From assembly GCF_006346315.1 (NCBI RefSeq), contig NZ_VDMR01000009.1, positions 62,001 through 126,000 of the forward strand: 64,000 bases of DNA, given 5' to 3'. The translations under genes were made by a program, and so were the position numbers. Under the pieces are notes generated by a model, which saw nothing but the letters and a program-made list of their open reading frames with translations, was not told the DNA's origin and did no database searches. Of the stretch, positions 23,087 through 34,816 are shown piece by piece. Position 1 is the first letter of the stretch; each line of letters opens with the position of its first letter. The DNA comes from Nocardioides litoris (GTDB taxonomy: Bacteria > Actinomycetota > Actinomycetes > Propionibacteriales > Nocardioidaceae).

Positions 23087-24144
23087 GCACCACCAGCACG
23101 GACGTCTCGTCCTACCGCCCGCTGGGGCGCACCGGGGTCCAGGTCAGCCCGCTGACCCTGGGCGCGATGATGTTCGGCCGGTGGGGCAACCCCGACCACG
23201 CCGAGTGCGTGCGCATCATCCACCGCGCCCTCGACGCCGGCATCAACGTCATCGACACCGCCGACGTCTACTCCCGTGGGGAGTCGGAGGAGATCGTCGG
23301 CAAGGCCCTGCAGGGCCGTCGCGACGACGTGGTGCTGGCCACCAAGTTCCACGGCGCGATGGACGACCACGACCCCAACCGGGCCGGCAGCTCGCGCCGC
23401 TGGATCATCCGGGCGGTCGAGGACTCGCTGCGGCGGCTCGGCACCGACCACCTCGACCTCTACCAGGTGCACCGGCCCCGGCCCGAGATCGACGTCGACG
23501 AGACCCTCGGCGCGCTCACCGACCTCGTGCGGCAGGGCAAGGTCCGCTACGTCGGCACCTCGACCTTCCTGCCCTCGCAGCTCGTCGAGGCCCAGTGGGT
23601 CGCCGAGCGCCGCCAGCGCGAGCGCCCGGTCACCGAGCAGCCGCCGTACTCGATCCTGGCCCGCGAGGTCGAGCGCGACGTGCTCCCCTTCGCCCAGCGG
23701 TACGGCGTCGGGGTGCTGCCCTGGAGCCCGCTCGCCGGCGGGTGGCTCTCCGGCCGCTACCGCCGCGGTGAGCAGCCGCCGCCCTCGAGCCGGCTGCAGC
23801 GCCAGCCCGCGCGGCACGACCCGACCAGCCCCGAGAACGCCGCCAAGCTCGACGCCGTGCACCGGCTGACCGACCTCGCGGACGAGGCCGGGCTGACGCT
23901 CGTCCAGCTCGCGCTGGCCTTCGTGCTCGAGCACCCGGCCGTCTCCTCGGCCATCATCGGGCCGCGCACGATGGAGCAGCTGGAGTCGCAGCTCGGTGCC
24001 GAGCGGGTCGTCCTCGACGACGGCCTGCTCGACCGCATCGACGTGGTCGTGCCGCCCGGCACCACGCTCAACGAGGCCGACCGCGGCTACGCGCCGCCCG
24101 CCCTCGTCGACGCGTCGCTGCGTCGGCGGCGCCGCCGGTCGTAG
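23083..24144 (+). CDS. Aldo/keto reductase
   Basis: 353 residues. The catalytic tetrad is visible: Asp and Tyr in DTADVYSRGESE, Lys in VVLATKFHG, His in LYQVHRPRPE; the C-terminal IGPRTMEQLESQLGA contributes to NADPH binding. (beta/alpha)8 oxidoreductase, YajO/IolS-like. ATGA overlap with the upstream monooxygenase gene makes it the last gene of the operon, where it may reduce the aldehyde released by desulfonation; this role is inferred. Confidence 0.9.
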   Translation: MSTTSTDVSSYRPLGRTGVQVSPLTLGAMMFGRWGNPDHAECVRIIHRALDAGINVIDTADVYSRGESEEIVGKALQGRRDDVVLATKFHGAMDDHDPNRAGSSRRWIIRAVEDSLRRLGTDHLDLYQVHRPRPEIDVDETLGALTDLVRQGKVRYVGTSTFLPSQLVEAQWVAERRQRERPVTEQPPYSILAREVERDVLPFAQRYGVGVLPWSPLAGGWLSGRYRRGEQPPPSSRLQRQPARHDPTSPENAAKLDAVHRLTDLADEAGLTLVQLALAFVLEHPAVSSAIIGPRTMEQLESQLGAERVVLDDGLLDRIDVVVPPGTTLNEADRGYAPPALVDASLRRRRRRS

Positions 24145-24205
24145 CCGGTCGTGGGCGACCCCCGAAAGGCGTCCCGACCGCCCCCGGATCGTGGTCCCAT
24201 GGGCC

Positions 24206-27200
24206 ATGCCCCGCCGCGCCGTCCTCGTCGCCTCCGCCGTGCTGGTGGCCCTCACCGGCCTGCCGGCGGGGGTGGCCACCGCCGCCGACGGCCCGGTCGG
24301 CCGCGCGGACGGCGAGCCGCGCGCGGGTGAGGTCTGGCCGGCGTACGACGGGCGGCTCGCGGACCTGGCGGCGTCCCCCGGCACCACCGTCGAGGGCTAC
24401 CCCGACGGGGCGGTGCTGGTGCGGGCGGGCACCGCCGGCCGCGGGAACGCGGCCGGGTCACCGGGTGCGGTGGCCAAACTCGACGGGGTGACGGGCGAGC
24501 CACGCCTGGACTTCGGTCGCGCCGGGTTCGCGCCCTTCCGCGGGCCGACCAGCTCGTGGTCCTGGACCAGCGACGTCGCCGCCCGTCCCGACGGCGGGGC
24601 CCTCGCGGTGCACGGGCCCGTCGGCACCTACGACCGCCCCGAGACCCACCGGCTCGCCGTCCTCGCCCTCGACGGGCGCGGACGACCCGACCCGGCGTAC
24701 CCAGCGGCGGACGGAGAGCCCCAGGGCCACGCGCTGCTGCCCGTGGCCGACGGCTCCACCCTGCTGCGGGGTGCCGAGGTGCTGGCGACCGCCGACGGTG
24801 GGGCCGTGGTCACTTCCCTCCAGCAGCGCCAGGTCGGCGCGGACGCCGTCACCACCGACGTGGTCGTGCAGCGGGTGCGTCGCGACGGGTCGGTCGACCC
24901 GCTCTTCGGCGACGGCGGGGAGGTGCGGTGGACCTCACCGGAGCACGCCGACACCGGTCTCATCGAGGTCCGCGTCCGCACCTCCGGGCTGGCGGCGACC
25001 CCGGGGGGCGGCTTCCTGGTGCTGGCCGACACCCGCAGCCGACGGACGATGGACGTGACAGAGCAGGTCGGCACCGTCAGCTCGGCCTACCTGCTCGCCT
25101 TCGACGGCGCGGGTCGCCCGGTGCCGGCGTTCGGCACCGCGGGCGTGCTGCGGCTCCCCGACGCGCAGCCGTCCTGCGACGCCGAGAGGCAGGCCGAGCC
25201 CGGCCTCGCCGTCGGCGCAGACGGCCGCATCGCGGTCACGAGCACGCTCCCGGTGCCCGTGTCGTCGACGTGCCGGCTCGGGCGCGAGGGCGTCGCGGGC
25301 CACCTGCTGCTGCAGGTGCTCGACCCCGACGGGACCCCCGACACGGCCTTCGGTGACGGCGGTCGGGTGAGCCGCGCCGTCCAGCCGCCGGGGCCGGTCG
25401 ACGGTGACGTCATCGACGTGCCGACCGCCGTGACGCTCGATCCGCAGGGTCGGCTCGTGGTCGTCGTGCAGGTCGACAAGCCCTTCGTCTCCGACGACCC
25501 CGGTCCCGTCGCGCTGCGCTTCGGCCGCGACGGTGCGCAGGACGTCGGCTTCGCGGACGGGTCTCCGGACCTCCCGAGCACGGCAGCGATCGTCCCCACC
25601 GCGGGCGGTGACTACGTCGTCGCCGGCCACGGGGCCGGTGCCGGCTCCCCGGCCCGTCTCGCCACCCTCGTCCTCGGCGACGACCGACCTCCGGTCGGAC
25701 CGACCGGTCCCCGACCGGCCGACGGGTCCGAGGTCCGCGTGGTCGGCCCGTCCGGTCGCCCGTGGCGGCCCGGTGACACCCTCACCGTCGGTCTGGGCCC
25801 CTGGACGGGCTCGCCGGTCGACCACGTCGACGTCTCGCTCGTGGGGTGCGACGAACCCAGGCTCGCCCGGGCTGACTGCCGCCAGCTCCCGCACCAGCAG
25901 GAGCGCGTCAGCGGCGACGCCCAGGACGTCGCGCTGACGCTGCCGGCAGCCTCGTCGGGCCAGCAGGTCGACGTGTGGGTGAGCGCGGTCGGGGCCGACG
26001 GTGGGCGCTGGCGCCAGCGGCACTCGCGCCGGGTCGTCGGGTCGTCGTACCTGTCGGCGGAGGAGCCCGCGCCGCAGGTGCCTCCCGCCGGGGCCGTGCC
26101 CGGCGCCGCCCGCCACCTGGTGCTCCCCGACCGCACCGAGGTGCGCGTGGGCGTCGACCAGGGGGTGCAGGACGACCACGTGCGCATCCTCGAGCGCCGG
26201 CCCGACGAACGGGCGCGCGTGGTCGCGGAGCACCCGGAGCTGCGCCACGCGCTCGTGCGTGACCTCGTCGCCGGCCCCGACGGCACGGCGCACGTCCTGG
26301 TGATGTCCCACCGCGAGCTCTACGTCCTCGACCGCGACCCGGGGGGCGCCTGGTCCGACCCGCTCCGCGTCACCGAGCGGCCCGACGGGGCGCTGCTCTC
26401 GGGGGAGCTCGTCCAGGCCCAGCTGGCCGTCGGCCCCGGGGGGCAGGCCGCTCTCGTGCACGCCGAGTCCGAGCCCCGGGCGCCGGGACAGGCGCCGCCG
26501 CTGGTGGTCCGGGTCCGCGGCGAGGACGGGTGGGGACCTCCGGAGGTGCTCGTCTGGTCCGCTGACGGCTACCCCGCCTGCGGACCGTACGGCTGCACGG
26601 ACACCGAGCTGTTCGAGCGCGGCCTGCCCCAGCACGTCCGACTGGCGGTCGACGCCACCGGGGCGGTCCGGCTCGCCGCGAGCCGGCGGGTGCCCGACGC
26701 GTCGGGCGCCTCCGACGTCGTGCTCGCCTCCGCCGACCGCACGCCCGACGGCACCTGGACCCAGCGCGACCTGGCGCGCGTCGCCGACGGTTCCGTGGCC
26801 GCGCTGGAGATGCAACCCCTCACCGGCGGAGGGACCGTGCTCGTGGTCGAGGAGCGCCCGGTGCACCGGGTCGAGCCCACCTCGACCGGCCGCACCAAGC
26901 GGTACGAGACCCGCGTGGTCTCGCAGGTGGCCCTCGCCGGTGCCCCGTTCGTCGGCGACGGGACGCGGACCGGCGGGCAGGTGCTCCTGCGCCGCGTCGA
27001 CGGCGACGGGGTGGACTACGAGTCGCTCCAGGGCGCGCGGCCGTCCCGGTCGCGACTCGCGGTCGACGGCGACCACTGGCGGTTCGTGTTCACGCAGGAG
27101 GAGCTCGGCGCCACCCGACCCACCCCGGTGTACGCCGTCGAGGGCAGCGGGCTGTTGCCCGCCACGGTCCAGGAGGTCGAGGGCGTCGACGAGCAGGGGT

Positions 27201-28633
27201 GCTGCACCACCGTCCTGCAGAACGCGGCAGGGCAGGACGGCCGGGCGCTGCTCGTCGTGCGCACCGTCAACGGCACCCAGTACGCCGAGGCCGACGGCCC
27301 CGGGCCCCTCGGTGCGCTGCAACCCCTCCTCGTCGTGGGGCCTGACGGGGCGGCGCGCCCCGGTCCGGAGGAGCCTGCCTGGGCCGAGCAGCGCGACGGC
27401 TCGTGGTGGGTCGCCCTCGAGGGGCAGACCCCCCGCGACTGGATCCGGCCGCACCGCCTGACCCGCAGCACCGGGGCGCCGCGGGTCGCCCTCGAGCCGC
27501 CCGGCGACCTGCGGGCGGGGCAGCGCGTGGAGCTGCGCGTCGACCCGGACGCGACCGACGACCCCGACGGCGGGCCGGTCACCGTGGCCTGGGACCTCGA
27601 CGACGACGCCGCCTTCGACGACGCCACCGGCCCCACGGCGGCGGCGGTCGTCTCCGCGCCCGGCACGGCCCAGCGCGTGTCGGTGCGCGTCACGGCCCCC
27701 GACGGTGACCGGGCGGTGGCCTCGCAACCGCTGTCGCAGGCCGCCAACGAGCCACCCCGCTTCCTCGGCATCCTCGGTCCCGACGAGGTGGTCGCCGGGC
27801 AGCCCGTCGTGCTCGAGGCCGTCGCCGACGACGACCGGACCAGTCAGCTCGAGCACCGCTGGACGGTGGACGGCCGGATCGTCGAGCAGTCGGGTCGCGA
27901 GGTGACGGTGGTCCTGGAGGCCGGCGACCGCGTGGTGCGGGTCGACGTCACCGACGGCGACGGGGCCACCACCACCGGGTCCCAGCGGTTCACGGTGCGA
28001 CCCAGCCCGACCGACCCGGGACCGCAGCCACAGCCGGACCGACCGCCGACCGCGACGCTCACCGGACCGACGCGGGTCGCCGACGGCGACCGGGCCGTCT
28101 TCCGGGTCGCCGCCCGCGACCCCGAGGGCCGGACGCTGCGCCGCGCCTGGTTCGTCGACGGGCGTCCCGTGCTCGGTGCCCGCGGCCCCTCAGCCACCGT
28201 GGTGCTGCGTGCCGGGACCCGCACCGTGGCGGTCGCGGTCGCCGACCCCGCGGGTCACCTCGTGGTGCGCTCGCAGCGGGTCCGGGTCGTCCGGGGCTCC
28301 CGCCTCTCCGACGAGCCCCTGGAGGTCCGCGCGCCCGCGCGGGTCGGTCGGCTCGTCACGCGGGTCGGGGTGCCCCGGGCGGGCCGGGTGCGCGTCGTCC
28401 TGCGGGCGCCGGGCGGCCGCACCACGTGGGGCACCGCGTCGGCGCGGTCGACCCGTCGGGGCGCGGTCCCGGTCGTCGTACGGCTGACCCCGGCCGGGCG
28501 GCGGGCCCTCACCGGCGCCGGGACCCGCACGGTCGTCGCGGTCGTCACCTTCCGCGCGGCCGGACGCCCGGCCGTCGTCCGCACCCAGCGGGTCGTCGTC
28601 GCGCGCTCCGGGACGCCACCAGCACGGTCGTAG
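24206..28633 (+). CDS. Giant secreted protein with delta-60 repeats and PKD-like domains
   Basis: 1475 residues. Signal peptide (PRRAVLVASAVLVALTGLP, cleavage near ATAADG). The N-terminal third has delta-60 repeat units, each ending in a phrase like DPLFGDGGEVR, VPAFGTAGVLR or DTAFGDGGRVS. The middle is a large region of propeller-like strands with a CGPYGC pair. The C-terminal 350 residues hold Ig/PKD-like domains (DPDGGPVTVAWDLDDDAAFD; NEPPRFLGILGPDEVVAGQP) and an Arg/Val-rich terminal domain. No sortase signal or membrane anchor at the C-terminus, so it is probably released or loosely wall-bound. No enzyme motif recognised. Confidence 0.75.
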   Translation: MPRRAVLVASAVLVALTGLPAGVATAADGPVGRADGEPRAGEVWPAYDGRLADLAASPGTTVEGYPDGAVLVRAGTAGRGNAAGSPGAVAKLDGVTGEPRLDFGRAGFAPFRGPTSSWSWTSDVAARPDGGALAVHGPVGTYDRPETHRLAVLALDGRGRPDPAYPAADGEPQGHALLPVADGSTLLRGAEVLATADGGAVVTSLQQRQVGADAVTTDVVVQRVRRDGSVDPLFGDGGEVRWTSPEHADTGLIEVRVRTSGLAATPGGGFLVLADTRSRRTMDVTEQVGTVSSAYLLAFDGAGRPVPAFGTAGVLRLPDAQPSCDAERQAEPGLAVGADGRIAVTSTLPVPVSSTCRLGREGVAGHLLLQVLDPDGTPDTAFGDGGRVSRAVQPPGPVDGDVIDVPTAVTLDPQGRLVVVVQVDKPFVSDDPGPVALRFGRDGAQDVGFADGSPDLPSTAAIVPTAGGDYVVAGHGAGAGSPARLATLVLGDDRPPVGPTGPRPADGSEVRVVGPSGRPWRPGDTLTVGLGPWTGSPVDHVDVSLVGCDEPRLARADCRQLPHQQERVSGDAQDVALTLPAASSGQQVDVWVSAVGADGGRWRQRHSRRVVGSSYLSAEEPAPQVPPAGAVPGAARHLVLPDRTEVRVGVDQGVQDDHVRILERRPDERARVVAEHPELRHALVRDLVAGPDGTAHVLVMSHRELYVLDRDPGGAWSDPLRVTERPDGALLSGELVQAQLAVGPGGQAALVHAESEPRAPGQAPPLVVRVRGEDGWGPPEVLVWSADGYPACGPYGCTDTELFERGLPQHVRLAVDATGAVRLAASRRVPDASGASDVVLASADRTPDGTWTQRDLARVADGSVAALEMQPLTGGGTVLVVEERPVHRVEPTSTGRTKRYETRVVSQVALAGAPFVGDGTRTGGQVLLRRVDGDGVDYESLQGARPSRSRLAVDGDHWRFVFTQEELGATRPTPVYAVEGSGLLPATVQEVEGVDEQGCCTTVLQNAAGQDGRALLVVRTVNGTQYAEADGPGPLGALQPLLVVGPDGAARPGPEEPAWAEQRDGSWWVALEGQTPRDWIRPHRLTRSTGAPRVALEPPGDLRAGQRVELRVDPDATDDPDGGPVTVAWDLDDDAAFDDATGPTAAAVVSAPGTAQRVSVRVTAPDGDRAVASQPLSQAANEPPRFLGILGPDEVVAGQPVVLEAVADDDRTSQLEHRWTVDGRIVEQSGREVTVVLEAGDRVVRVDVTDGDGATTTGSQRFTVRPSPTDPGPQPQPDRPPTATLTGPTRVADGDRAVFRVAARDPEGRTLRRAWFVDGRPVLGARGPSATVVLRAGTRTVAVAVADPAGHLVVRSQRVRVVRGSRLSDEPLEVRAPARVGRLVTRVGVPRAGRVRVVLRAPGGRTTWGTASARSTRRGAVPVVVRLTPAGRRALTGAGTRTVVAVVTFRAAGRPAVVRTQRVVVARSGTPPARS

Positions 28634-28663
28634 CATGTGGGCGGCTCGGGAGGACGGGAGCAG

Positions 28664-29410
28664 ATGACCACGACGAACCCCTCGCACGACGACCTCGGCG
28701 CCGTCGACCGGCTCGACCGGCGGCGCGGTGCGGACCGGTCCGGCCACCGCGACGGCGTGGCCGTGGCCGAGCGCGACGACCTCGACCACCTCAGCGACGA
28801 CGAGGTGCTGGCGCTGCTGGCCCGCGAGCGGCGCACCCCGCGGCCGACGCGGGCCTGGGGCGTCGTGCTGGCGGTGCTCGGGCTGCTGGGCCTGGCCGCG
28901 GCGTTCACGCTGGCCGTCGACAAGTACAAGATCCTCGAGGACCCCTCCTACGTCCCGAGCTGCAACCTCAACCCGGTGCTGTCGTGCGGGTCGATCATGC
29001 GCACCGACCAGGCGTCGGTGCTCGGGTTCCCCAACCCGCTCATGGGCATCGTCGGGTTCTCGGTCGTGGTCACCCTCGGCGTGCTGCTCGCCTCCGGGGT
29101 CCGGCTGCCGCGGGGCGTGCTGGCCGGGCTGGCCGCGGGCGGCGTCGTGGGTGCCGGCTTCGTGCACTGGTTGGCCTACCAGTCGATGTTCGAGATCGGC
29201 GCCCTGTGCCCGTGGTGCCTGGTCGTGTGGACCGTGACCCTGCCCGTCGCGCTGTGGTCGGTGCTGGTCGCCGCCGGGTCGTTCGCCGCCACCCGGGGCG
29301 CGGCCACCGCGGTGTGGCGGGCACGCTGGGTGCTGCTCCTCGTCTGGTACGCCGCGTTCGTGGCCACCGCGCTGGTGCAGTTCTGGAGCTACTGGCGCAC
29401 GCTGCTGTGA
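28664..29410 (+). CDS. Vitamin K epoxide reductase (VKOR) family membrane protein
   Basis: 248 residues. A 70-residue charged cytoplasmic N-terminus precedes four to five membrane helices. The VKOR redox residues are present: a loop cysteine pair in SCNLNPVLSCGSI and the active-site CPWC in EIGALCPWCLVVW. In actinobacteria such proteins re-oxidise DsbA-like thiol oxidases to make disulfides outside the membrane, passing electrons to menaquinone. ATG 28664 follows GGGAG; a GTG at 28637 is an alternative. No dsbA-like gene lies nearby. Confidence 0.9.
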   Translation: MTTTNPSHDDLGAVDRLDRRRGADRSGHRDGVAVAERDDLDHLSDDEVLALLARERRTPRPTRAWGVVLAVLGLLGLAAAFTLAVDKYKILEDPSYVPSCNLNPVLSCGSIMRTDQASVLGFPNPLMGIVGFSVVVTLGVLLASGVRLPRGVLAGLAAGGVVGAGFVHWLAYQSMFEIGALCPWCLVVWTVTLPVALWSVLVAAGSFAATRGAATAVWRARWVLLLVWYAAFVATALVQFWSYWRTLL

Positions 29411-29417
29411 TGGCCTC

Positions 29418-30131
29418 GTGACCGTCCTCGTCACCGGTGCCTCCACCGGCCTCGGCCTGGCCGCCGTGCGCGCGCTGCTCGACGCCGGCCACGACGTCGT
29501 CCTGCACGCGCGCAGCCTCGACCGGGTCGAGGACCCTGCGGTGCTCGACCGGGTCGCCGACGCGGTGGCCGCCGACCTGGCCGACCTCGACGCCGTCGCC
29601 GCCCTCGCCGACCGGCTGGCCGCCCACGGTCCCCTCGAGGCCGTCGTCCACAACGCGGGCGTGATGCGGGGGCCCGACGTGCGCACCGTCAACGTCCTCG
29701 CGCCGTGGGTGCTCGCCGCCCGGCTGCCCCGGCCGGGCCGCTCGGTCGTGCTGAGCAGCTCGATGCACCGCGGCGGACGGGCCGAGGTGGGTGCGGCCCG
29801 CGCGTCGTCGTACGAGGACAGCAAGCTGTGGGTCACCGCGCTCGTCCTCCACCTCGCCGAGGCGCAGCCCGACGTGCTCTGGCACGCCGTCGACCCGGGG
29901 TGGGTGCCGACCCGGATGGGGGGTGCGGGTGCGCCCGACGACCTCGAGGAGGGCCACCGCACCCAGGTCTGGCTGGCCACCGCGCCCGAGGCGGAGATCG
30001 ACCCCCGCACCGGTGGGTACTGGCGCCACCACGCCACCCAGGACCCCCACCCGGCCGCCCTCGACCCCGCCTTCCGCGCCGCCGTCGTGGAGCGGGTCGT
30101 GGACCTGACCGGGGTCGACCTCCCGGTCTGA
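29418..30131 (+). CDS. Short-chain dehydrogenase/reductase
   Basis: 237 residues. Rossmann motif TGASTGLGLAA (TGxxxGxG), NAG in VHNAGVM, catalytic Ser-Tyr-Lys set in VVLSSSMH and SSYEDSKLW. Cytosolic NAD(P)-dependent oxidoreductase; substrate unknown. GTG start eight bases after the VKOR stop, so probably cotranscribed. Confidence 0.87.
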   Translation: MTVLVTGASTGLGLAAVRALLDAGHDVVLHARSLDRVEDPAVLDRVADAVAADLADLDAVAALADRLAAHGPLEAVVHNAGVMRGPDVRTVNVLAPWVLAARLPRPGRSVVLSSSMHRGGRAEVGAARASSYEDSKLWVTALVLHLAEAQPDVLWHAVDPGWVPTRMGGAGAPDDLEEGHRTQVWLATAPEAEIDPRTGGYWRHHATQDPHPAALDPAFRAAVVERVVDLTGVDLPV

Positions 30132-30155
30132 GAGCCCCACCCGTAGCGTCGAGGG

Positions 30156-31001
30156 GTGGGCGACGCACAGGTGCCGGGCGAGGTCCTGGTCGACCACCGC
30201 GAGCGGGGGAGCGGCATCCCCGAGGCGCTGGCCGCGGCCGGCCTCGAGGTGGCACTGACCGACCTCCCGGTCGGCGACTACGTGCTCGGGCCGGGCCTCG
30301 CGGTCGAGCGCAAGGGCCCCGTCGACCTGGGGTCCTCGATCCGCGACGGCCGGCTGTTCGACCAGGCGACGCGGCTGCAGTCGGCGTTCCCGCAGGCCGT
30401 GCTCATGGTCGAGGGCGAGCCGCGTGGGATCGCCGAGGACGCGTGGCGCGGGGCGGTGTGCCGCCTCGTCGAGGACGGCGTGACCGTGCTGCACAGCCTC
30501 GACGCCGAGGACAGCGCGGCCTGGATCGCCCGGCTCGCCAAGCGGGCCCGCCGCAGCGCGCCGACGACGCCGGGCGAGGGTCCGCGGCGGGCGCCCCGGC
30601 ACCCCTCGGCCCAGGCCGAGGTGATGCTGTCGGTCGTGCCCGGGATCAGCCCGGTCATGGCGCGCAGCCTGCTGGCGTCGTACGGCAGCGTCGCGGCGAT
30701 CGCCGCCGCCGGCGCCGACGGCCTGCGCCGCCACCCCGGCATCGGGCGGGTGCGGGCGTCCCGCCTGCTGGCCGCGCTCACCGAGCCGTACGTCGACCTG
30801 GCCGACCGAGAGCCCGAGCCGGAGCGCCCGCCGCGCGGACCACGGGCCCTGCGTCGGTGGGTCCTGGTGGGCCCGGGCCTCGACGACGACCCGCCCTCGT
30901 GGGACCGGCGGGCGATCGCCCTCCGAGCACTGCGGTCGGCGCCGGCCGGGGCCCAGCTGGTCGACGGGCTGACCGGCGAGGTGGTCTCAGGCCCGGCGTG
31001 A
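30156..31001 (+). CDS. ERCC4 (XPF)-family nuclease with helix-hairpin-helix
   Basis: 281 residues. The N-terminal domain has the full XPF/Mus81 nuclease motif: VDHRERGSGIPEAL, then GDYVLG followed by VERKGPVDL, matching GDx(n)ERKx3D. A tandem helix-hairpin-helix region is at about 150-215 (SVVPGISPVMARSLLASYG; HPGIGRVRASRLLAAL). This is the archaeal/eukaryotic flap and junction nuclease architecture, without the helicase domain. It is found in a subset of actinobacteria; its DNA repair role there is poorly defined. GTG start 24 bases after the SDR stop. Its 3' end overlaps the convergent TspO-like gene by 15 bases. Confidence 0.88.
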   Translation: MGDAQVPGEVLVDHRERGSGIPEALAAAGLEVALTDLPVGDYVLGPGLAVERKGPVDLGSSIRDGRLFDQATRLQSAFPQAVLMVEGEPRGIAEDAWRGAVCRLVEDGVTVLHSLDAEDSAAWIARLAKRARRSAPTTPGEGPRRAPRHPSAQAEVMLSVVPGISPVMARSLLASYGSVAAIAAAGADGLRRHPGIGRVRASRLLAALTEPYVDLADREPEPERPPRGPRALRRWVLVGPGLDDDPPSWDRRAIALRALRSAPAGAQLVDGLTGEVVSGPA

Positions 31002-31790
31002 GCCCGGGCGGGACCCGGCCGGCGGGCGGGCGGCGAGCACGCCGGCCACGGCCACGACGACCACGGCGGCGGCCGCCAGCACGGTGACCTCGGTGGTGCC
31101 GTCGTCGAGGCCGGTGACGGTGATGCCGATGAAGGCCCAGGCCCCCGCCACGGCGAAGGCGGCCAGGCGCCCGACCACGACCAGGGTGGTCACGGTCACC
31201 GCTGCGACCACCAGCAGTGCGAGCTGCCAGCCGAGCTCGCGGGCCCCGAACCAGTCCCAGCCGACCATCGCGGTGGAGGCGTTGAGGAAGAACGCGGCCG
31301 AGACCCAGCCGGCGAACAGGCCCCACGCGATGCGGGTCAGCGTGGCGAACCAGCCGCGGGGCAGGTCGGCCCGGGCCAGGGTCAGCACGCCGTCGACCGC
31401 CGCGACGAACATCAGGGCCAGCGCGAGGAAGGTCAACGTGCTGCTGTCGAGGGCGGCCATGACGATCCACAGCACCGCGGCGGCGTACAGGGCGACCTGG
31501 TCCCACCGGAAGCGCACCGGGAGCGCCGCGCCGGCCTCGCGGGCGGCGGGCAGCACGCCGGCCACGGCCTGGGCGATGGCGAGGGTGTAGATGACGCCCC
31601 AGATCGAGAACGCCCAGCCGACCGGGGTGATCAGCAGGTCGGCGCCGGCGCCGCTGCCCGGCGACGCGCCGGGCCCGTTGATGGTGACGGCGGGGGCCAC
31701 GACCTGGGCCAGGGCCGCGACGAGCACGATCCACGGCAGGGCGCTGCCGGCGCTGGCGGTGGCCGGTCGGTCGGTCGTCAGCTGGGCCAT
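30987..31790 (-). CDS. TspO/MBR-related tryptophan-rich membrane protein
   Basis: 267 residues with about eight hydrophobic segments; longer than classic TspO (about 160). The segment TPVGWAFSIWGVIYTLAIAQAV and WFATLTRIAWGLFAGWVSAAFFLNA match the extended TspO/MBR-like group. Tryptophans sit at helix ends. Bacterial TspO proteins bind tetrapyrroles and modulate stress responses; that role is not shown for this longer group. ATG 31790. Confidence 0.7.
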   Translation of the reverse strand: MAQLTTDRPATASAGSALPWIVLVAALAQVVAPAVTINGPGASPGSGAGADLLITPVGWAFSIWGVIYTLAIAQAVAGVLPAAREAGAALPVRFRWDQVALYAAAVLWIVMAALDSSTLTFLALALMFVAAVDGVLTLARADLPRGWFATLTRIAWGLFAGWVSAAFFLNASTAMVGWDWFGARELGWQLALLVVAAVTVTTLVVVGRLAAFAVAGAWAFIGITVTGLDDGTTEVTVLAAAAVVVVAVAGVLAARPPAGSRPGSRRA

Positions 31791-31905
31791 GTCCTCGACG
31801 GTAGGTCGGCCCCGCCTCGCGCCCCACCCCCGATCGGAGGGGACCTGGAGGCCGTCACCCCTGCGGGCCAAGCACCCCCGGGCGCCCCCGTGGTGCGGTG
31901 GGGAC

Positions 31906-32403
31906 ATGGCGATCGAGGTGGTGGTCGACGTCGCGGCACCGTTGCGCACGACGTACGACCGGTGGACCCGGTTCGAGTCGTTCCCCCGCTTCATGCCCCT
32001 GGTGCAGGCGGTCACCCAGGTGCGCCCGACCGTGACCCGCTGGCGCCTGGGCCGCGGACCGCTGCACCACGAGTTCGAGGCCGAGGTCGTCGAGCAGCAC
32101 CCCGACGAGCGCGTCGCGTGGCGCAGCCTCGACAGCCGGTTCCCGCACCGCGGCGAGGTGACCTTCGCCGCGACCGGGGAACGTCGGACCCGGGTGCGGC
32201 TCGTGCTCGACGACGACGTGCTCGCGCACCGCTGGTCCGAGCCCGTCGTACGCCGCCTCGCCGTCGCCCAGCTCGCCGCCTTCGGCCGCTTCGTCGAGGG
32301 CGTCGGGGACGCCGGCGAGACCTGGCGCGGCACCATCCGCCGCGGCCGGGTCACCGCCGTGGAGAAGGACGCCCCGGCCCACCCGGGCTGGGTCCACGGC
32401 TGA
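31906..32403 (+). CDS. SRPBCC (START-like) family protein
   Basis: 165 residues. Polyketide-cyclase/dehydrase-like pattern: VVVDVAAPLRTTYDRWTRFESFPRFMPLV at the N-terminus and the IEWxSL-type strand ERVAWRSLDS, then a long C-terminal helix with a charged tail. Members bind hydrophobic ligands in a deep cavity. ATG 31906; divergent from the TspO-like gene with about 115 bases between starts. Confidence 0.82.
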   Translation: MAIEVVVDVAAPLRTTYDRWTRFESFPRFMPLVQAVTQVRPTVTRWRLGRGPLHHEFEAEVVEQHPDERVAWRSLDSRFPHRGEVTFAATGERRTRVRLVLDDDVLAHRWSEPVVRRLAVAQLAAFGRFVEGVGDAGETWRGTIRRGRVTAVEKDAPAHPGWVHG

Positions 32404-32464
32404 CCCCGCCGCCACCCCCACCCCGACCCGACCCCCGACCGACCGCAGCACCGGAGGACCCACC

Positions 32465-34765
<2,301 letters not shown>

Positions 34766-34816
34766 CCGGTTGCCGGCTGTCTGCTGCCGGTTGTCCGCGC
34801 CCCGGAGGATGGAGGG

